Below, one piece after another: positions 1 through 8,932 of a stretch of DNA of 27,700 bases. Source of the DNA: Nemertoderma westbladi (Eukaryota; Xenacoelomorpha; Nemertodermatida; Nemertodermatidae). The notes beneath the pieces are model-generated. The model was not told where the DNA came from. It was given only the letters and a program-made list of their open reading frames with translations, and made no database searches. The stretch is taken from positions 1 through 27,700 of the forward strand of contig JAUCBJ010002244.1 in assembly GCA_032718475.1 (NCBI GenBank). Direction: 5' to 3'. How positions within the stretch are numbered: position 1 is the first letter of the stretch; each line of letters starts with the position of its first letter. A program made the translations under genes and the position numbers.

Positions 1-108
1 ATTTTTAAATGTATAATAAATAACAACTTTAGTTATTTATATGTAATTAATTTCGCACTATCAAATCGCCAGGGCGACATATTCTCCAACTTTATATCGC
101 AGTGCGAC

Positions 109-168
109 ATTAATTCTCAGTATGTCCCTACGCCATACATTAATTCTCAGTATGTCCCTACGCCATAC
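109..168. repeat. Tandem duplication, 2 x 30 bp
   Basis: Two adjacent identical 30-bp copies (109-138 and 139-168) start with ATTAATTCTCAGTATG. Upstream sequence (61-108) holds a diverged relative with the same CGACAT/ATTCTC theme, so this may be the remnant of a longer array. No coding potential is apparent. Confidence 0.9.
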
Positions 169-1060
169 ATTTACTGTATATCCAGTATCTCAGCACAACA
201 TATTAAATATGATCGTTTGACGTCATTCGAATTCACTATATTTTTTTTCACAATTATGAAATTATGAATTATGAAACAAAGATGAAATAGGTGAAAGTCG
301 AATCAGCGCCTTTACATTTATAACACCACACGTTATCCTCTTCGCTAATTTGGTACAAAATAAAAGTGTATATAATTAACGTAATATGTGATGCCAAAGG
401 AGTCCTAAACTATTGTGACATGACATGCATTCCTGTTACAAGGTTGTTTATACAAAGTATAAGTGCATAATTACGAATAATTCCCCACAAATAAATAAAA
501 TGAGGTGGTGGTGAATCCAGTAGCGTTAGGCCCAAAATAATAAAAATTCCAAGGTGTAGATTGTAGAACTGTTAGTCCTGTATTGAACCATTCAACGTGA
601 TTCTAATAAAAACACGTTCGTGGGACTAACCGTAATTCGAAGAAGCACATTCACTCGTACAGCGAGAGGCGTTTTCAGTCGCCTACGAGAAAAACCCACC
701 CTGAACAAATCTTTCGAAAATTGCTCAACTTTTACATACTACTACTGTACATAATGTTATTTGTGATCAAATATTCGGTATTCCAGGACAACAGAGGGTC
801 TCTCTCGTGCTGCTCGAAGGCTCCAAAAATTATATTTGAACAATTTTAAACTTTTTACATGTTACTACCACCTTCCTTAGTACCCATGCACGTTCTGAAG
901 GCTGCTGACTTTACTTCGTTGCTCACCACACAGCTATCAATAAATCTAAACCCCAGTAAAGCTAAACCTAATGATATAACACTTTATTTATACAAATTGT
1001 CAAGACACAGACTGACTGAGTGCTGGACATCGTCACGGTGAGCGAATCAATATGGAGAGG
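169..1060. other. Intergenic, no gene recognised
   Basis: AT-rich DNA without a convincing reading frame; the 60-codon frame at 859-1041 has no recognisable family signature. A fragment reading GTGCTGCTCGAAGG at 808-821 resembles the unit of the tandem array inside the P-like element at 6.0-6.7 kb. Confidence 0.5.
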
Positions 1061-1065
1061 GAGTT

Positions 1066-1300
1066 TGTGGAATCCTACCACCCCAAGTTAATTTAACATG
1101 TAAAGGGGCGTGCACCCACATAACTGTGTATGTGTATGTAAGGGTAGGAGCGATTCTATTTTTATACGCTCTCATTTGCGTTCTAGAATATAGGTGCGAC
1201 ACATACGTTATGTGAACGCACCTTAACTCTGCATTTTGTTTGTAACAGTGAGTTCGTCTCGTTACTCCGGCTACACAAATAAAGCTATGAAGGTTGTACA
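1066..1300 (+). mobile_element. Candidate solo LTR (Ty3/gypsy-like)
   Basis: The segment begins TGTGGAATCCTACCACCCC and ends TGTACA, giving the TG...CA boundaries of an LTR. Inside it a TATA-like TTTATA (1161-1166) lies about 117 bp before an AATAAA (1278-1283), the order expected of the U3-R part of an LTR. It is more GC-rich than its surroundings. A 5-bp target duplication is not clean: GAGTT before it, TAGTT shortly after the proposed end, so the 3' boundary is uncertain. No internal retroviral-type region is present, so it would be a solo LTR. The alternative is a host gene 3' end with a polyadenylation signal. Confidence 0.35.
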
Positions 1301-1574
1301 ATAGTTGTATTCTTACTTGACAGCATTCGAAATATAAAATATATTCGCCGAAATAATATTATAGGCCGATTCAAAATATATAATTGTAAAATATTGATAT
1401 GTGTTTCAAACTATCAAGTTCTAGAATCGAGTTCTTTCTTTTACGTAAAATATTGGAGCCAATAAACTAAATATTTGTACAAATAGATATTCAAGGCCTA
1501 AAAATAAATACATTTAAAAATTTGAAATAGCAAAATATTAAACACTGCAATGCTTTACTGTTGTTGAAAATATA

Positions 1575-1580
1575 TTTATT
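1575..1580 (-). terminator. Possible polyadenylation signal of RAD9
   Basis: Read on the minus strand this is AATAAA, about 125 bp beyond the RAD9 stop codon. It is the nearest canonical hexamer seen downstream. The surrounding DNA is AT-rich, so a chance match is possible. Confidence 0.4.
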
Positions 1581-1704
1581 GCATAGTATAAGTTGCACTG
1601 ATAATGACAAAAGTCATAACATAAAGTCACTGTAGTTAATTAAGAATAATACAGCGAAATGACAGCCAAATAAAGGAAGGCAATAAGGCTAGCACGGATA
1701 ATCT

Positions 1705-3465
1705 TCAATCATCATCCGAATCAGCTGCCAGACAAACACTAGTGCTACCATTAGCATTAACACGACCTACATCTTCTTCAGACTCAAAGAACAAAGTAAC
1801 ATTGTTGTTATGTCTATCCGGCTGTGGGGAATCGAAAAACAATGAGACGTTTTTATTTTTCTCGTTCGGAGTTTTATCGATAATGTAATCGTTTTCGTTT
1901 AGAGAGTCGAGGTCGTAGAAGGATGAGTCTTGGCGATTCGCGTTACTGGTGGTTGGAGGCTTCCCCGCAGACCAAAACGAAGAGTCGCCAAAGGCGCTGG
2001 AGATACACCGCGAGAAATACGCACCAGGTTCGGTTTGGGAACGCGATGGTTCCGCTTGGGGACGTGATAGTTCGTTTCGGGAACGTGATGGTTCCGCTTG
2101 GGAACGCGATGGTTCCACTTGGGAACGCGATAGTTCGTTTTGGGAACGTGATGGTTCCGCTTGGGAACGCGATGGTTCCACTTGAGAACGTGATGGTTCG
2201 TTTTGGGAACGTGATGGTTCGTTTTGGGAACGTGATGGTTCCGCTTCGGAACGATAAGATTCTCTGTGGGATGGTTCCACACGGGGTGGTTCCATGTTGC
2301 CTGGTTCCGTTTCCCTATACTCACAACCCCGTGCCACTTCTGACTGATTAATCGCAACCGAGTTGTTGTCAACCCTACTCACAACCCCGATCCCAGTGTA
2401 GTCCATAATAGCCACATCAGGGGGCCCCGAAACACTCGGACTTTCCCTGCCCCCACCCACGCCGACGCAAGAACCCCTGGGACGAACCACAGACGAGTTC
2501 CCACGAACCCCAGATGAGTTACCTCTTCCCCGAGTCGAACCCCCCCTACCCCGGCCCCCCTTACGTGCCGATTTCTTCGCCTCTCCCACGACTATCGACT
2601 GCTGCGTATCCGTCTGCGTACACAGCTCAGAGAGCGTCGCCAACACAACCAACGCACCGAATTGAGTCTCAGACGTAGAACTAAGGATCAACGGATCTCC
2701 TGGCCTCGACGAATGGAGAACCAAACCGGAATTCGTCAAATCGGTAAACCCCAGAATCGAACGAAACTCCTTCAAACAGAAGGTAACGTCCGATTCATTA
2801 CCGACCCTATAGTCGACAAACTCGTCGGCACCATAGATGAGCTCAGTGTGAACCACCTTAGATTGATCGGAGGCGTCTTCCGTGTAGTTACTGAGGGTTA
2901 AGAGTTCCGAGGTGACACTGAGTGTGATCTCATCCGCGCTGTGCTGGAAGTTTGATAGACCGTCAGTGAAGAACTTAGGAGGAGATGTGATAGCGTTGGG
3001 GCACATGTCCTTGTTGTAGAAGGCCTGGAGACTTTCACAGTCCTGGTACGGTAAACTGAAGGACTTTATGATGCCGTGTTTACAGTGGAGGACAACGATC
3101 AACCTGTTGGAATCGAGTTCAACTCCGATCTTCATAATTTCAGCCATTTTCTCTAGCCACGGGAGAGACTTAAAGATGGTTAAAAATGTTTTAACGGGGA
3201 ATTTACAATGGAATGATTGTGCGCCTTCAGGACGTAAATCGAATAGAGTGAAATAGTTTGAGTAAAATGTGAAGCAAGCGTAGGCTGATCGGGAAGGATT
3301 GACCGTGCGGAGACTCAGACCTACTCGGATCGGCTCGAAGTACAACTCCTCGCCTAACTTAGCGAGGGTATGTACCGCTTTTCCGAAGGTTTTAATATTA
3401 CAACCCGGAATAACGCAGATAGGCCTGTTCACGGCTTCACTACCGGTATCGGTATCCATTGCCAT
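1705..3465 (-). CDS. RAD9: RAD9, 9-1-1 checkpoint clamp subunit (single exon)
   Basis: RAD9 is the subunit of the RAD9-RAD1-HUS1 ring that carries the long phosphorylated tail; the ring is loaded at DNA damage and, through TopBP1, activates ATR. The PCNA-like part spans roughly residues 15-280 counted from the chosen start and contains family signatures such as FGKAVHTLAKLGEELYFEP and LSLRTVNPSRSAYACF. The tail holds an RG-rich stretch, ten heptapeptide repeats, two LFF motifs and a final acidic ADSDDD that resembles the CK2-type TopBP1-binding serine of vertebrate RAD9. I chose the ATG at 3465 (MAMDTDTG) because the human start aligns about 16 residues further in; the frame stays open to an ATG at 3522. 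No intron interrupts it, although vertebrate RAD9A has many. About 586 residues is longer than human RAD9A (391), owing to the tail. Confidence 0.9.
   Translation of the reverse strand: MAMDTDTGSEAVNRPICVIPGCNIKTFGKAVHTLAKLGEELYFEPIRVGLSLRTVNPSRSAYACFTFYSNYFTLFDLRPEGAQSFHCKFPVKTFLTIFKSLPWLEKMAEIMKIGVELDSNRLIVVLHCKHGIIKSFSLPYQDCESLQAFYNKDMCPNAITSPPKFFTDGLSNFQHSADEITLSVTSELLTLSNYTEDASDQSKVVHTELIYGADEFVDYRVGNESDVTFCLKEFRSILGFTDLTNSGLVLHSSRPGDPLILSSTSETQFGALVVLATLSELCTQTDTQQSIVVGEAKKSARKGGRGRGGSTRGRGNSSGVRGNSSVVRPRGSCVGVGGGRESPSVSGPPDVAIMDYTGIGVVSRVDNNSVAINQSEVARGCEYRETEPGNMEPPRVEPSHRESYRSEAEPSRSQNEPSRSQNEPSRSQVEPSRSQAEPSRSQNELSRSQVEPSRSQAEPSRSRNELSRPQAEPSRSQTEPGAYFSRCISSAFGDSSFWSAGKPPTTSNANRQDSSFYDLDSLNENDYIIDKTPNEKNKNVSLFFDSPQPDRHNNNVTLFFESEEDVGRVNANGSTSVCLAADSDDD
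2032..2241 (-). repeat. Coding 21-bp minisatellite in RAD9 tail
   Basis: Ten consecutive heptapeptides of consensus EPSRSQ plus N, A, V or T make exactly 210 bp. Two units read ELSR, one has SRSR and one has SRPQ, so the copies have diverged while keeping the frame. The SRSQ core offers many Ser-Gln sites, the target dipeptide of ATM/ATR kinases; this is a known kinase preference, and phosphorylation here is inference. The repeat also keeps other frames on both strands open, which explains spurious reading frames in this stretch. Confidence 0.9.
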
Positions 3466-3732
3466 TACATAAACCAGAAGTACCCTGGGGTGTGTCGGTA
3501 AGAGGTAAATGTCGCAGATCAATGTTCAGATTTTTGCAGTTTGGAGTGCAGAGTGGTAGCTTATATTTCTGAGGTTGGAAAATATAATGGCTTAGGCCTA
3601 CACTGTTACAGCCTACAGCAAGCAGCAGTACCACTATGTAATGTATACTGTACCGACCTCTAACACCGAACACCAGAATACTTGATCCTTTGAATTGATA
3701 TTTTTAATTCATAAAAAATATATAAGACAAAA
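3466..3732 (-). promoter_or_regulatory. RAD9 upstream region
   Basis: This 267-bp gap between the RAD9 start codon and the P-like element must contain, or lie within, the RAD9 5' end unless transcription begins inside the transposon. It holds a TAGGCCTA octamer (3593-3600). An upstream reading frame (3673 to 3440) overlaps the RAD9 start in another frame. No TATA box can be assigned with confidence. Confidence 0.3.
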
Positions 3733-3741
3733 CAAAAATAC
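3733..3741. repeat. Target-site duplication, left copy
   Basis: CAAAAATAC directly precedes the left terminal repeat and is repeated exactly after the right one at 6949-6957. P-element family insertions usually duplicate 8 bp, so the ninth matching base may be chance or reflect a boundary uncertain by one base. Confidence 0.85.
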
Positions 3742-3889
3742 ACAAGTCCCTAAAAGGTGCCACCATGCTCCATAGCGCGGGAAATTCAAATGATTGAAAG
3801 ACATGTAATTTGTACTGGAAAGGGTGGCAGATCAGATCTGCTACCTATATTTTGGCGGTAAATTCAAATCTGTTTTAACATTGAATCAT
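3742..3889. repeat. Left terminal inverted repeat of P-like element
   Basis: About 148 bp are matched, with a few substitutions, by the complement of 6801-6948. The repeat contains the inner palindrome GGCAGATCAGATCTGC (about 3826-3841), so the ends are themselves structured. Similarity stops just after TTAACATTGAAT. Confidence 0.85.
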
Positions 3890-4308
3890 AGCCTACTATA
3901 TTACAGGCCGTGTCAACGTGTAGGTACGATTCTGACTTGGCGGCCGACCTGTAATAACCTACCTATACTATTAGTGGTGGTGTCATCATCACAAAACCTG
4001 ATAACTATGCATTAAATACGTTTTCCGTAGGATGCATGCATACGTTATGAAACTTTAATTAAACTTTATGTCATTGATTACAGTTTGTCTGTTAATCTGC
4101 TGGATTATAATTAATTGAAATTGGTCTTATTTAAAAATCACATCCATTGCTTCCCTAGAATAAAAATTTATTATAAATTTTCTTTGTTAAGCAGCACTTT
4201 AAATTTAGGGTGATAACTTTACACTTATGGTGTTACTTTATACTTAGCCTGATAACTTCACACTTAACGTAATTAACTTTACTGTATGGCAATAAATAAA
4301 ATATATTA
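3890..4308. other. Internal 3' part of P-like element, no gene
   Basis: AT-rich DNA between the left TIR and the transposase stop. From about 4190 to 4290 a degenerate repeat of roughly 20-25 bp (variants of GATAACTTTACACTTAGG) occurs about four times. No coding potential seen. Confidence 0.5.
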
Positions 4309-5869
4309 TTAGCACAACTTGATTGCTTTAATTGATGTTTCCTTAGAGCTTGTAGGGGTGACTAATACACTGTAATTATTAAGAAATATGTTGCACAGTC
4401 TGGTAAAGCACACCTTTGGCACGACTTGGGCGAAATAACTATCCGCAATTGTTTCAAAAATATTGGTTAAACTAAAACGACATAGTCTGTGCTTGTAAAC
4501 TAATAAACATGATGTAAGCAAAGAATGTAAACTGGACAAAGGTATCGGATGGTGTAACCAATTTCCCTCTCGATTTAGTTCACCAAGAAAGCCGCCAAAC
4601 TGCATTGCATAAAAGTATGTGTCATCGTCATCATCGTTGGGAATATAACGCTGTAAATAACCAGCAACATATAGCAAAGCAGACTTTGTGTCGAAGGCCA
4701 ACTCGTCAACCTCAAGGGCTGACAAGGAATCGAATACTGCAGCGTCCTCTTCGGTTAGCATGAAAGCACAGTTATCACATTTATGAGCTCCGCTAGTTGA
4801 TTGAAAATCTAGAAAATCTTGATCCAATGCAGTTATTAATTTGGTCTTTTGTATAGAGTAATATTGCATTGCCTGGACTGCAGATATGAAATAAGTACCG
4901 CCTGCTGACTGTCGGATCCGTCCAAACGCCTTTTCCAGGGGATCGGTGGTAAACTGACCGGGGAGTACATATTGAAAACTATTGTTGAGACAATGGCGAA
5001 TCAAATGTACAATGCCACGAAATGTATGAGAGATGGCCTTAGCATTATCAATAGTAAAAGTATGACAGCGAAGGTTGCTATTTTTGCAATCCATTGAGTC
5101 GATTTGGTTAGCCAGCATCAGTAACTCGGAGAGTCGTGGGTCATTTGAGTCTGTAAATGGTTGGCGCAGTGGGTCGTTTAAGTGCTGGTCTTCACTGCGA
5201 CTGCGAATGTTAAGTATCTTAAATGCGCGAACGAACTTCTCAATGAAAGTTGCGGTTTGTTTATCATCAGTGGGATCAACGTGAGTCTGTGAGTACGAAG
5301 AGCAACAACAGTTTTATCACAAAACACACAGAGCATAGCAGAAACATCCTGTCTTTCAATAGGCTTTGGGTACACTGCCTTCTGTGTCAATCGATGGGCA
5401 ATCTTTATTGATGATGCCTTTTCTCGTTCAAAGAGACTTTCAATACAGGACCATTTCGCTACACATCCATCAAATTCGATAGTTTTCAATTTTTCTGTGA
5501 TCCAGTTATTGCGAATACATTTGAACAAATGTATAAATCCAAAAGTCACAATATCCCCCTGCAGAAACTGGGGTAACTCGTCCGGCTGTAATGATCGCAT
5601 AGATGCAACGAGTTTACGGTTGCGGGGACGGTTGTTAGCGTGGGTGGGCGTGGGCGTACAACTTGGAGCGATGTTTGGCCACACATATGGTGGATCTGCT
5701 GGAATCATTTTCATTGAGCGATAAGCACGGCGCTTTTCATAGTTTTCAGGCCAGTGGAGTTCACAAACAACGGTTTGTTTAGTCACATGCAAATTAGCAC
5801 GCACTTTTGATAATACGGAAATCCATGACGATCTATAGGGCTCCTCCCCTGGATTCCGGAAATAGTAGG
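4309..5869 (-). pseudogene. P-element-like (THAP9-type) transposase, broken
   Basis: The encoded enzyme would cut and paste the surrounding element. Reading from 5869, the carboxy half of a THAP DNA-binding domain is visible (EPYRSSWISVLSKV, then VCELHW giving the last C-x2-H zinc ligands). It is followed by FIHLFKCIRNNWITEKLK, a stretch conserved in P-type transposases, and after a frameshift by TTDPLEKAFGRIRQSAGGT, another conserved P/THAP9 motif near the end. The frame switches near 5280 between the two long segments (5804-5178 and 5118-4309, the latter extendable upstream to about 5280). The first THAP cysteines are not found upstream, and the THAP end runs almost directly into the mid-protein block, so the coiled coil and early catalytic region appear deleted. 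Confidence 0.85.
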
Positions 5870-6018
5870 CTAATTAGGATAATTTAATATAGAAAAAAAA
5901 ATAGCAGGCTATGCATTGAATACATGAATAGAGTATGACTAAATGTAATTCATTGAATCAGAATAAATTATTTCTTATCGGTTTAACTCACTCATCCGTT
6001 ATTGTTGTTGTTTTATCT

Positions 6019-6700
6019 ATTCTGGGACTTCGAGCAGCACGTGAACAACTAAGCTGACTGGTTAACTAGTCTGGGACTTCGAGCAAAATTGCAAATTGAG
6101 GAGGGGGGGGGGGGGGGGGGGGGGGGGATCGGGGGATTTGGCTTAACTTCTATCAGTAAAATGTAAAGAACATTTATAATTTGCTTGTATCAGTTATAAT
6201 TACATCAGAACATTATAATTATAACAATATAGCAGGGAACTGATAGGAAAATATATCGCAGGTAGGCCGACCTACTGTAATTACAATAGGTGTATAATGC
6301 TTCTGCCTATACTGCTATATCTGTCCCAGACATGTACCAGACTAGTTAACCAGTCATAGCTTAGTTGTTTACGTGCTGCTCGAAGTCCCAGACTTGTTAA
6401 CCAGGCAGCATAGTTGTACACGTGCTGCTCGAAATCCCAGACTAGTTATCCAGTCAGCTTAGTTGTTCACGTGCTGCTCGGAGTCCCAGACTAGGTAACC
6501 AGCCAGTTTAGTTGTTCACGTGCTGCTCGAAGCCCCAGACAAGTTAACGTGCTGGTTTAGTTGTTCACGTGCTGCTCAAAGTCCCAGACTAGGTAACCAG
6601 CCAGTTTAGTTGTTTCACGTGGTGCTCGAAGCCCCAGACTACCGGTAGTTAGCGTGCTGGTTTAGTTGTTTACGTGCTGCTCGAAGTCCCAGAATAGATA
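6019..6700. repeat. Tandem ~50-bp repeats with E-box, both orientations
   Basis: Units contain CACGTGCTGCTCGAAGTCCC followed by AGACTAG and GTTAACCAG. About seven copies of the GCTGCTCGAAG core occur between 6378 and 6690 in one orientation, and two inverted copies lie at 6026-6085. Several units carry the perfect E-box CACGTG. Subterminal repeats of this kind are binding sites for the transposase in some DNA transposons; that role here is inference. Confidence 0.8.
6103..6127 (+). repeat. Poly-G tract, 25 G
   Basis: An uninterrupted run of 25 G lies between the inverted and direct arms of the subterminal array. Such runs can form G-quadruplexes and are prone to length error in assembly. Confidence 0.95.
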
Positions 6701-6800
6701 AATCAACAACGTTAACGGATGAGTGAGTTAAACCATAAATAATTGAATTCAATGAATGAATTCAATGAATTACATTGGCAGATTGGTCTTACTCTATTCA

Positions 6801-6948
6801 TGTATTCAATGTTAAAACAGATTTGAATTTACCGCCAATATATAGGTGGCAGATCTGATCTGCCACCCTTTCCAGTACAAATTACATGTCTTTCAATCAT
6901 TTGAATTTCCCGCGCTATGGAGCATGGTGGCACCTTTTAGGGACTTGT
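6801..6948. repeat. Right terminal inverted repeat of P-like element
   Basis: Inverted counterpart of 3742-3889. It ends ...GGGACTTGT, immediately followed by the right copy of the target duplication CAAAAATAC (6949-6957). Confidence 0.85.
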
Positions 6949-6957
6949 CAAAAATAC

Positions 6958-8580
6958 ACCTGTATTATTGGGGACGAAGGTTCGGCGGACATAGGAAGTG
7001 CTGAAGTGAGCAGACTAAGTGAGGCGAAGGGGGAAATGGTATTCTGTCATTTGTGTAGGTTAGGCCTACGCCCCGGACCGGTAATAAAGTTTAAAATATG
7101 TAAGTTAATGATAAGTCATGAACCGAAAAATCCCAGTGATAACAAACATATAATGGAGACAACAGACAATACATAAATAACTATATTCATTCATTAGCCG
7201 TAATTAAGATCCTAGTGGTGTGGCGGCGGTATAGAGTCAAATAAAATAAAATAAGCATACTAAAAAAATTCTAAAAAAGTTTAAAATAAATACTGCTAAA
7301 AAAAATAAATTCGTCGCACCCCTAAAAATATATTCTAGTCTGATATCTAGTCTGATGGTTTACTGCTAAAAGATATTATTATTACCAAATTAATTAAAAA
7401 TCAAACTCAAATTAAATTTATACTGTACAGTAGTACTACTGTAGGCCTTCAGTATAAATTTAATTTTAGCTTGATTTTTTATTTCTTTTTCCAATTGCTT
7501 TCATTAAAAAGTTTTAAAACCATTCACTGTTAAAACAAGAGAAACATATTATAGAAGGTTTTAAAAGATTAGGTTTTATACTGTAGTTGTACCAATTAAA
7601 GTATTATTATTATTATTATTATTAAAAGTTACAGGAACAAGAAAGTTGAGAACTTATAGGGTCCCATGAATCACGATATGTAAGCGGAAATTAAACTTTA
7701 AAAATATAAGAATTGTGTACTCAAACATTTAAACAACACAAGGTAGAATGCAACATACATTTAGCATTTACGGCATGTCTCCATAGTACAAAAAAATGGC
7801 GCAACGTAAATAAAGGTTTATATATCACCGTGGACTATCTAGATAAAATAGATAAAAATTAATGGCATAAAAGTAATTTATATGGTGTAAACAATTATTG
7901 GCTATAATGTAAAACGCAGTATCAGATAAATAATTAAAGTGGGATTGCACAACATGAGAGTAAAATAGAACAACTGGGAACTGTGATTCCGGAATGTGTG
8001 ACAGCATAACAATATACGATATACATACATTGTATAACTACTGAAAAATTAAATAAAATAGGTACAATAATAGTAAATAAGTAGTAAAGTAAAACGGTAG
8101 AAATTCAATAAAAAAAGCGGTAAAAAAACTTAAGTTAAAAGAAGATTAATAAAATATACGGCGGCCTAATATTGTGTTTTTTTTGTGTTTTATTGTTTTT
8201 TTTTGTGTGTTTTTGGGTAAATTGTTGTGTTTTTCTGTATTTTTTTGTGTATTTTTGGGGAATTTTGTGTTTTTTTGGGTACCCCTAATTCGTACGTCGT
8301 AGGACCGTATCCTGTTATACTATATTATATCCATATCCTCTTATTTGGCTATATGTGGGCTACGTCAAGAGGTTGGCACAGCATGCTGACAGACACCGGT
8401 ATACCTGATACCGATACCAGTCTGCCAATAATTTTTTTTTTTTTTAAGTTACTAGTTTATTATATAATTTGCACAATATCAGCATAACTCTTTTACAGGC
8501 ACTTTATTAATAGAACAAATAATACCAATATCTGCCAATAATACTGTAGAAGGCCTAATACTGTAATACAGTAATACTAG
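6958..8580. other. Intergenic, AT-rich, no gene recognised
   Basis: This holds a TAGGCCTA octamer (7061-7068), an (ATT)n run near 7600-7623, a T/TG-rich stretch at about 8173-8277 (repeated GTGTTTTTT) and a T run near 8432-8445. A strong palindrome at 7396-7479 is listed separately. None of the reading frames here carries a recognisable family motif. Confidence 0.5.
7396..7479. repeat. Nested hairpin / cruciform-prone palindrome
   Basis: Arms 7396-7425 and 7450-7479 are complementary at nearly every position (AAATTAAATTTATACTG and complement). Between them lies the perfect 18-bp palindrome TACAGTAGTACTACTGTA (7426-7443). It may be a small MITE remnant; no target duplication was found. Confidence 0.85.
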
Positions 8581-8833
8581 TACTGCAGTACACCTGTGCT
8601 GTTGTGTCGTGTCAGTCAGTCAGTGTGTGTGTGTGCTGGTGTTTGTATACCTGTATACCGCAGTACTGCAGTAGGCCTACCATCAGTGCAGCAGTGTCAG
8701 GCTGCTGGACTGTGTAGTTAGGCGTAGCTGCGTAGCGCTTGCAGCTTGATTCGACAGATAGCTGGATAGTGCCGAGCCGATAGAGCAGTATGCAGCAGAC
8801 AGTCTGACAGTAGAGCTGTAGAGGTAAATACTG

Positions 8834-8887
8834 ATGATGTTCAGATGCCTTGCCGTTCTGCTGTTGACCGTTGCCACTTCCACAAAT
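8834..8887 (+). CDS. Possible first coding exon with signal peptide
   Basis: An ATG at 8834 opens MMFRCLAVLLLTVATSTN: a basic residue, a leucine-rich hydrophobic core, then small polar residues, the layout of a secretory signal peptide. Directly after codon AAT comes GTTAGT, the same donor hexamer that ends the ankyrin exon at 23730. Without splicing the frame stops at 8932. The exon would lie at the end of a roughly 250-bp segment (8590-8830) that is less AT-rich than its surroundings, as a promoter or 5' UTR might be. No second exon was identified downstream, so this is a tentative call. Confidence 0.25.
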
Positions 8888-8932
8888 GTTAGTCAGGGCC
8901 AGGGCCTAGGCCATAGGCTGCTAGAGTGCTAG

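Larger units (their letters stand above)
5917..6810. repeat. Subterminal inverted repeat of P-like element
   Basis: The stretch about 5917-6060 reappears inverted at about 6660-6810. Both contain the block GTTTAACTCACTCATCCGTT or its complement, and a CATGAATAGAGTA or TACTCTATTCATG block. With the outer TIR this makes the right third of the element a nested set of hairpins. One arm carries a small insertion. Confidence 0.75.
3742..6948 (-). mobile_element. P-element-like DNA transposon, 3.2 kb, defective
   Basis: The boundaries are set by a long terminal inverted repeat (ACAAGTCCCTAAAAGGTGCC at the left, its complement at the right) and by a flanking direct repeat. The transposase relic on the minus strand has the end of a THAP zinc finger and P-type motifs, which fits the TIR and duplication length. 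Between transposase and right TIR lies about 0.9 kb of inverted and tandem repeats with a 25-bp G tract. The transposase is frameshifted and lacks its amino end, so the copy cannot be autonomous. It ends 277 bp from the RAD9 start codon. The two TIRs remain nearly identical, suggesting modest age. Confidence 0.85.

Noticed and set aside
1047-1301. 84-codon minus-strand frame containing HAPLHVKLTW, superficially ankyrin-like (PLH)
   Set aside because: It lacks the remaining ankyrin consensus and 33-residue spacing, and coincides with the candidate LTR.
1899-2372. 157-codon minus-strand and 142-codon plus-strand reading frames over the RAD9 tail
   Set aside because: They are shadows of the 21-bp coding repeat; only the RAD9 frame continues a conserved domain.
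4309-5804. Two separate domesticated THAP genes
   Set aside because: The two frames join as one P-type transposase through a single frameshift and lie inside one TIR-bounded element with a target duplication.
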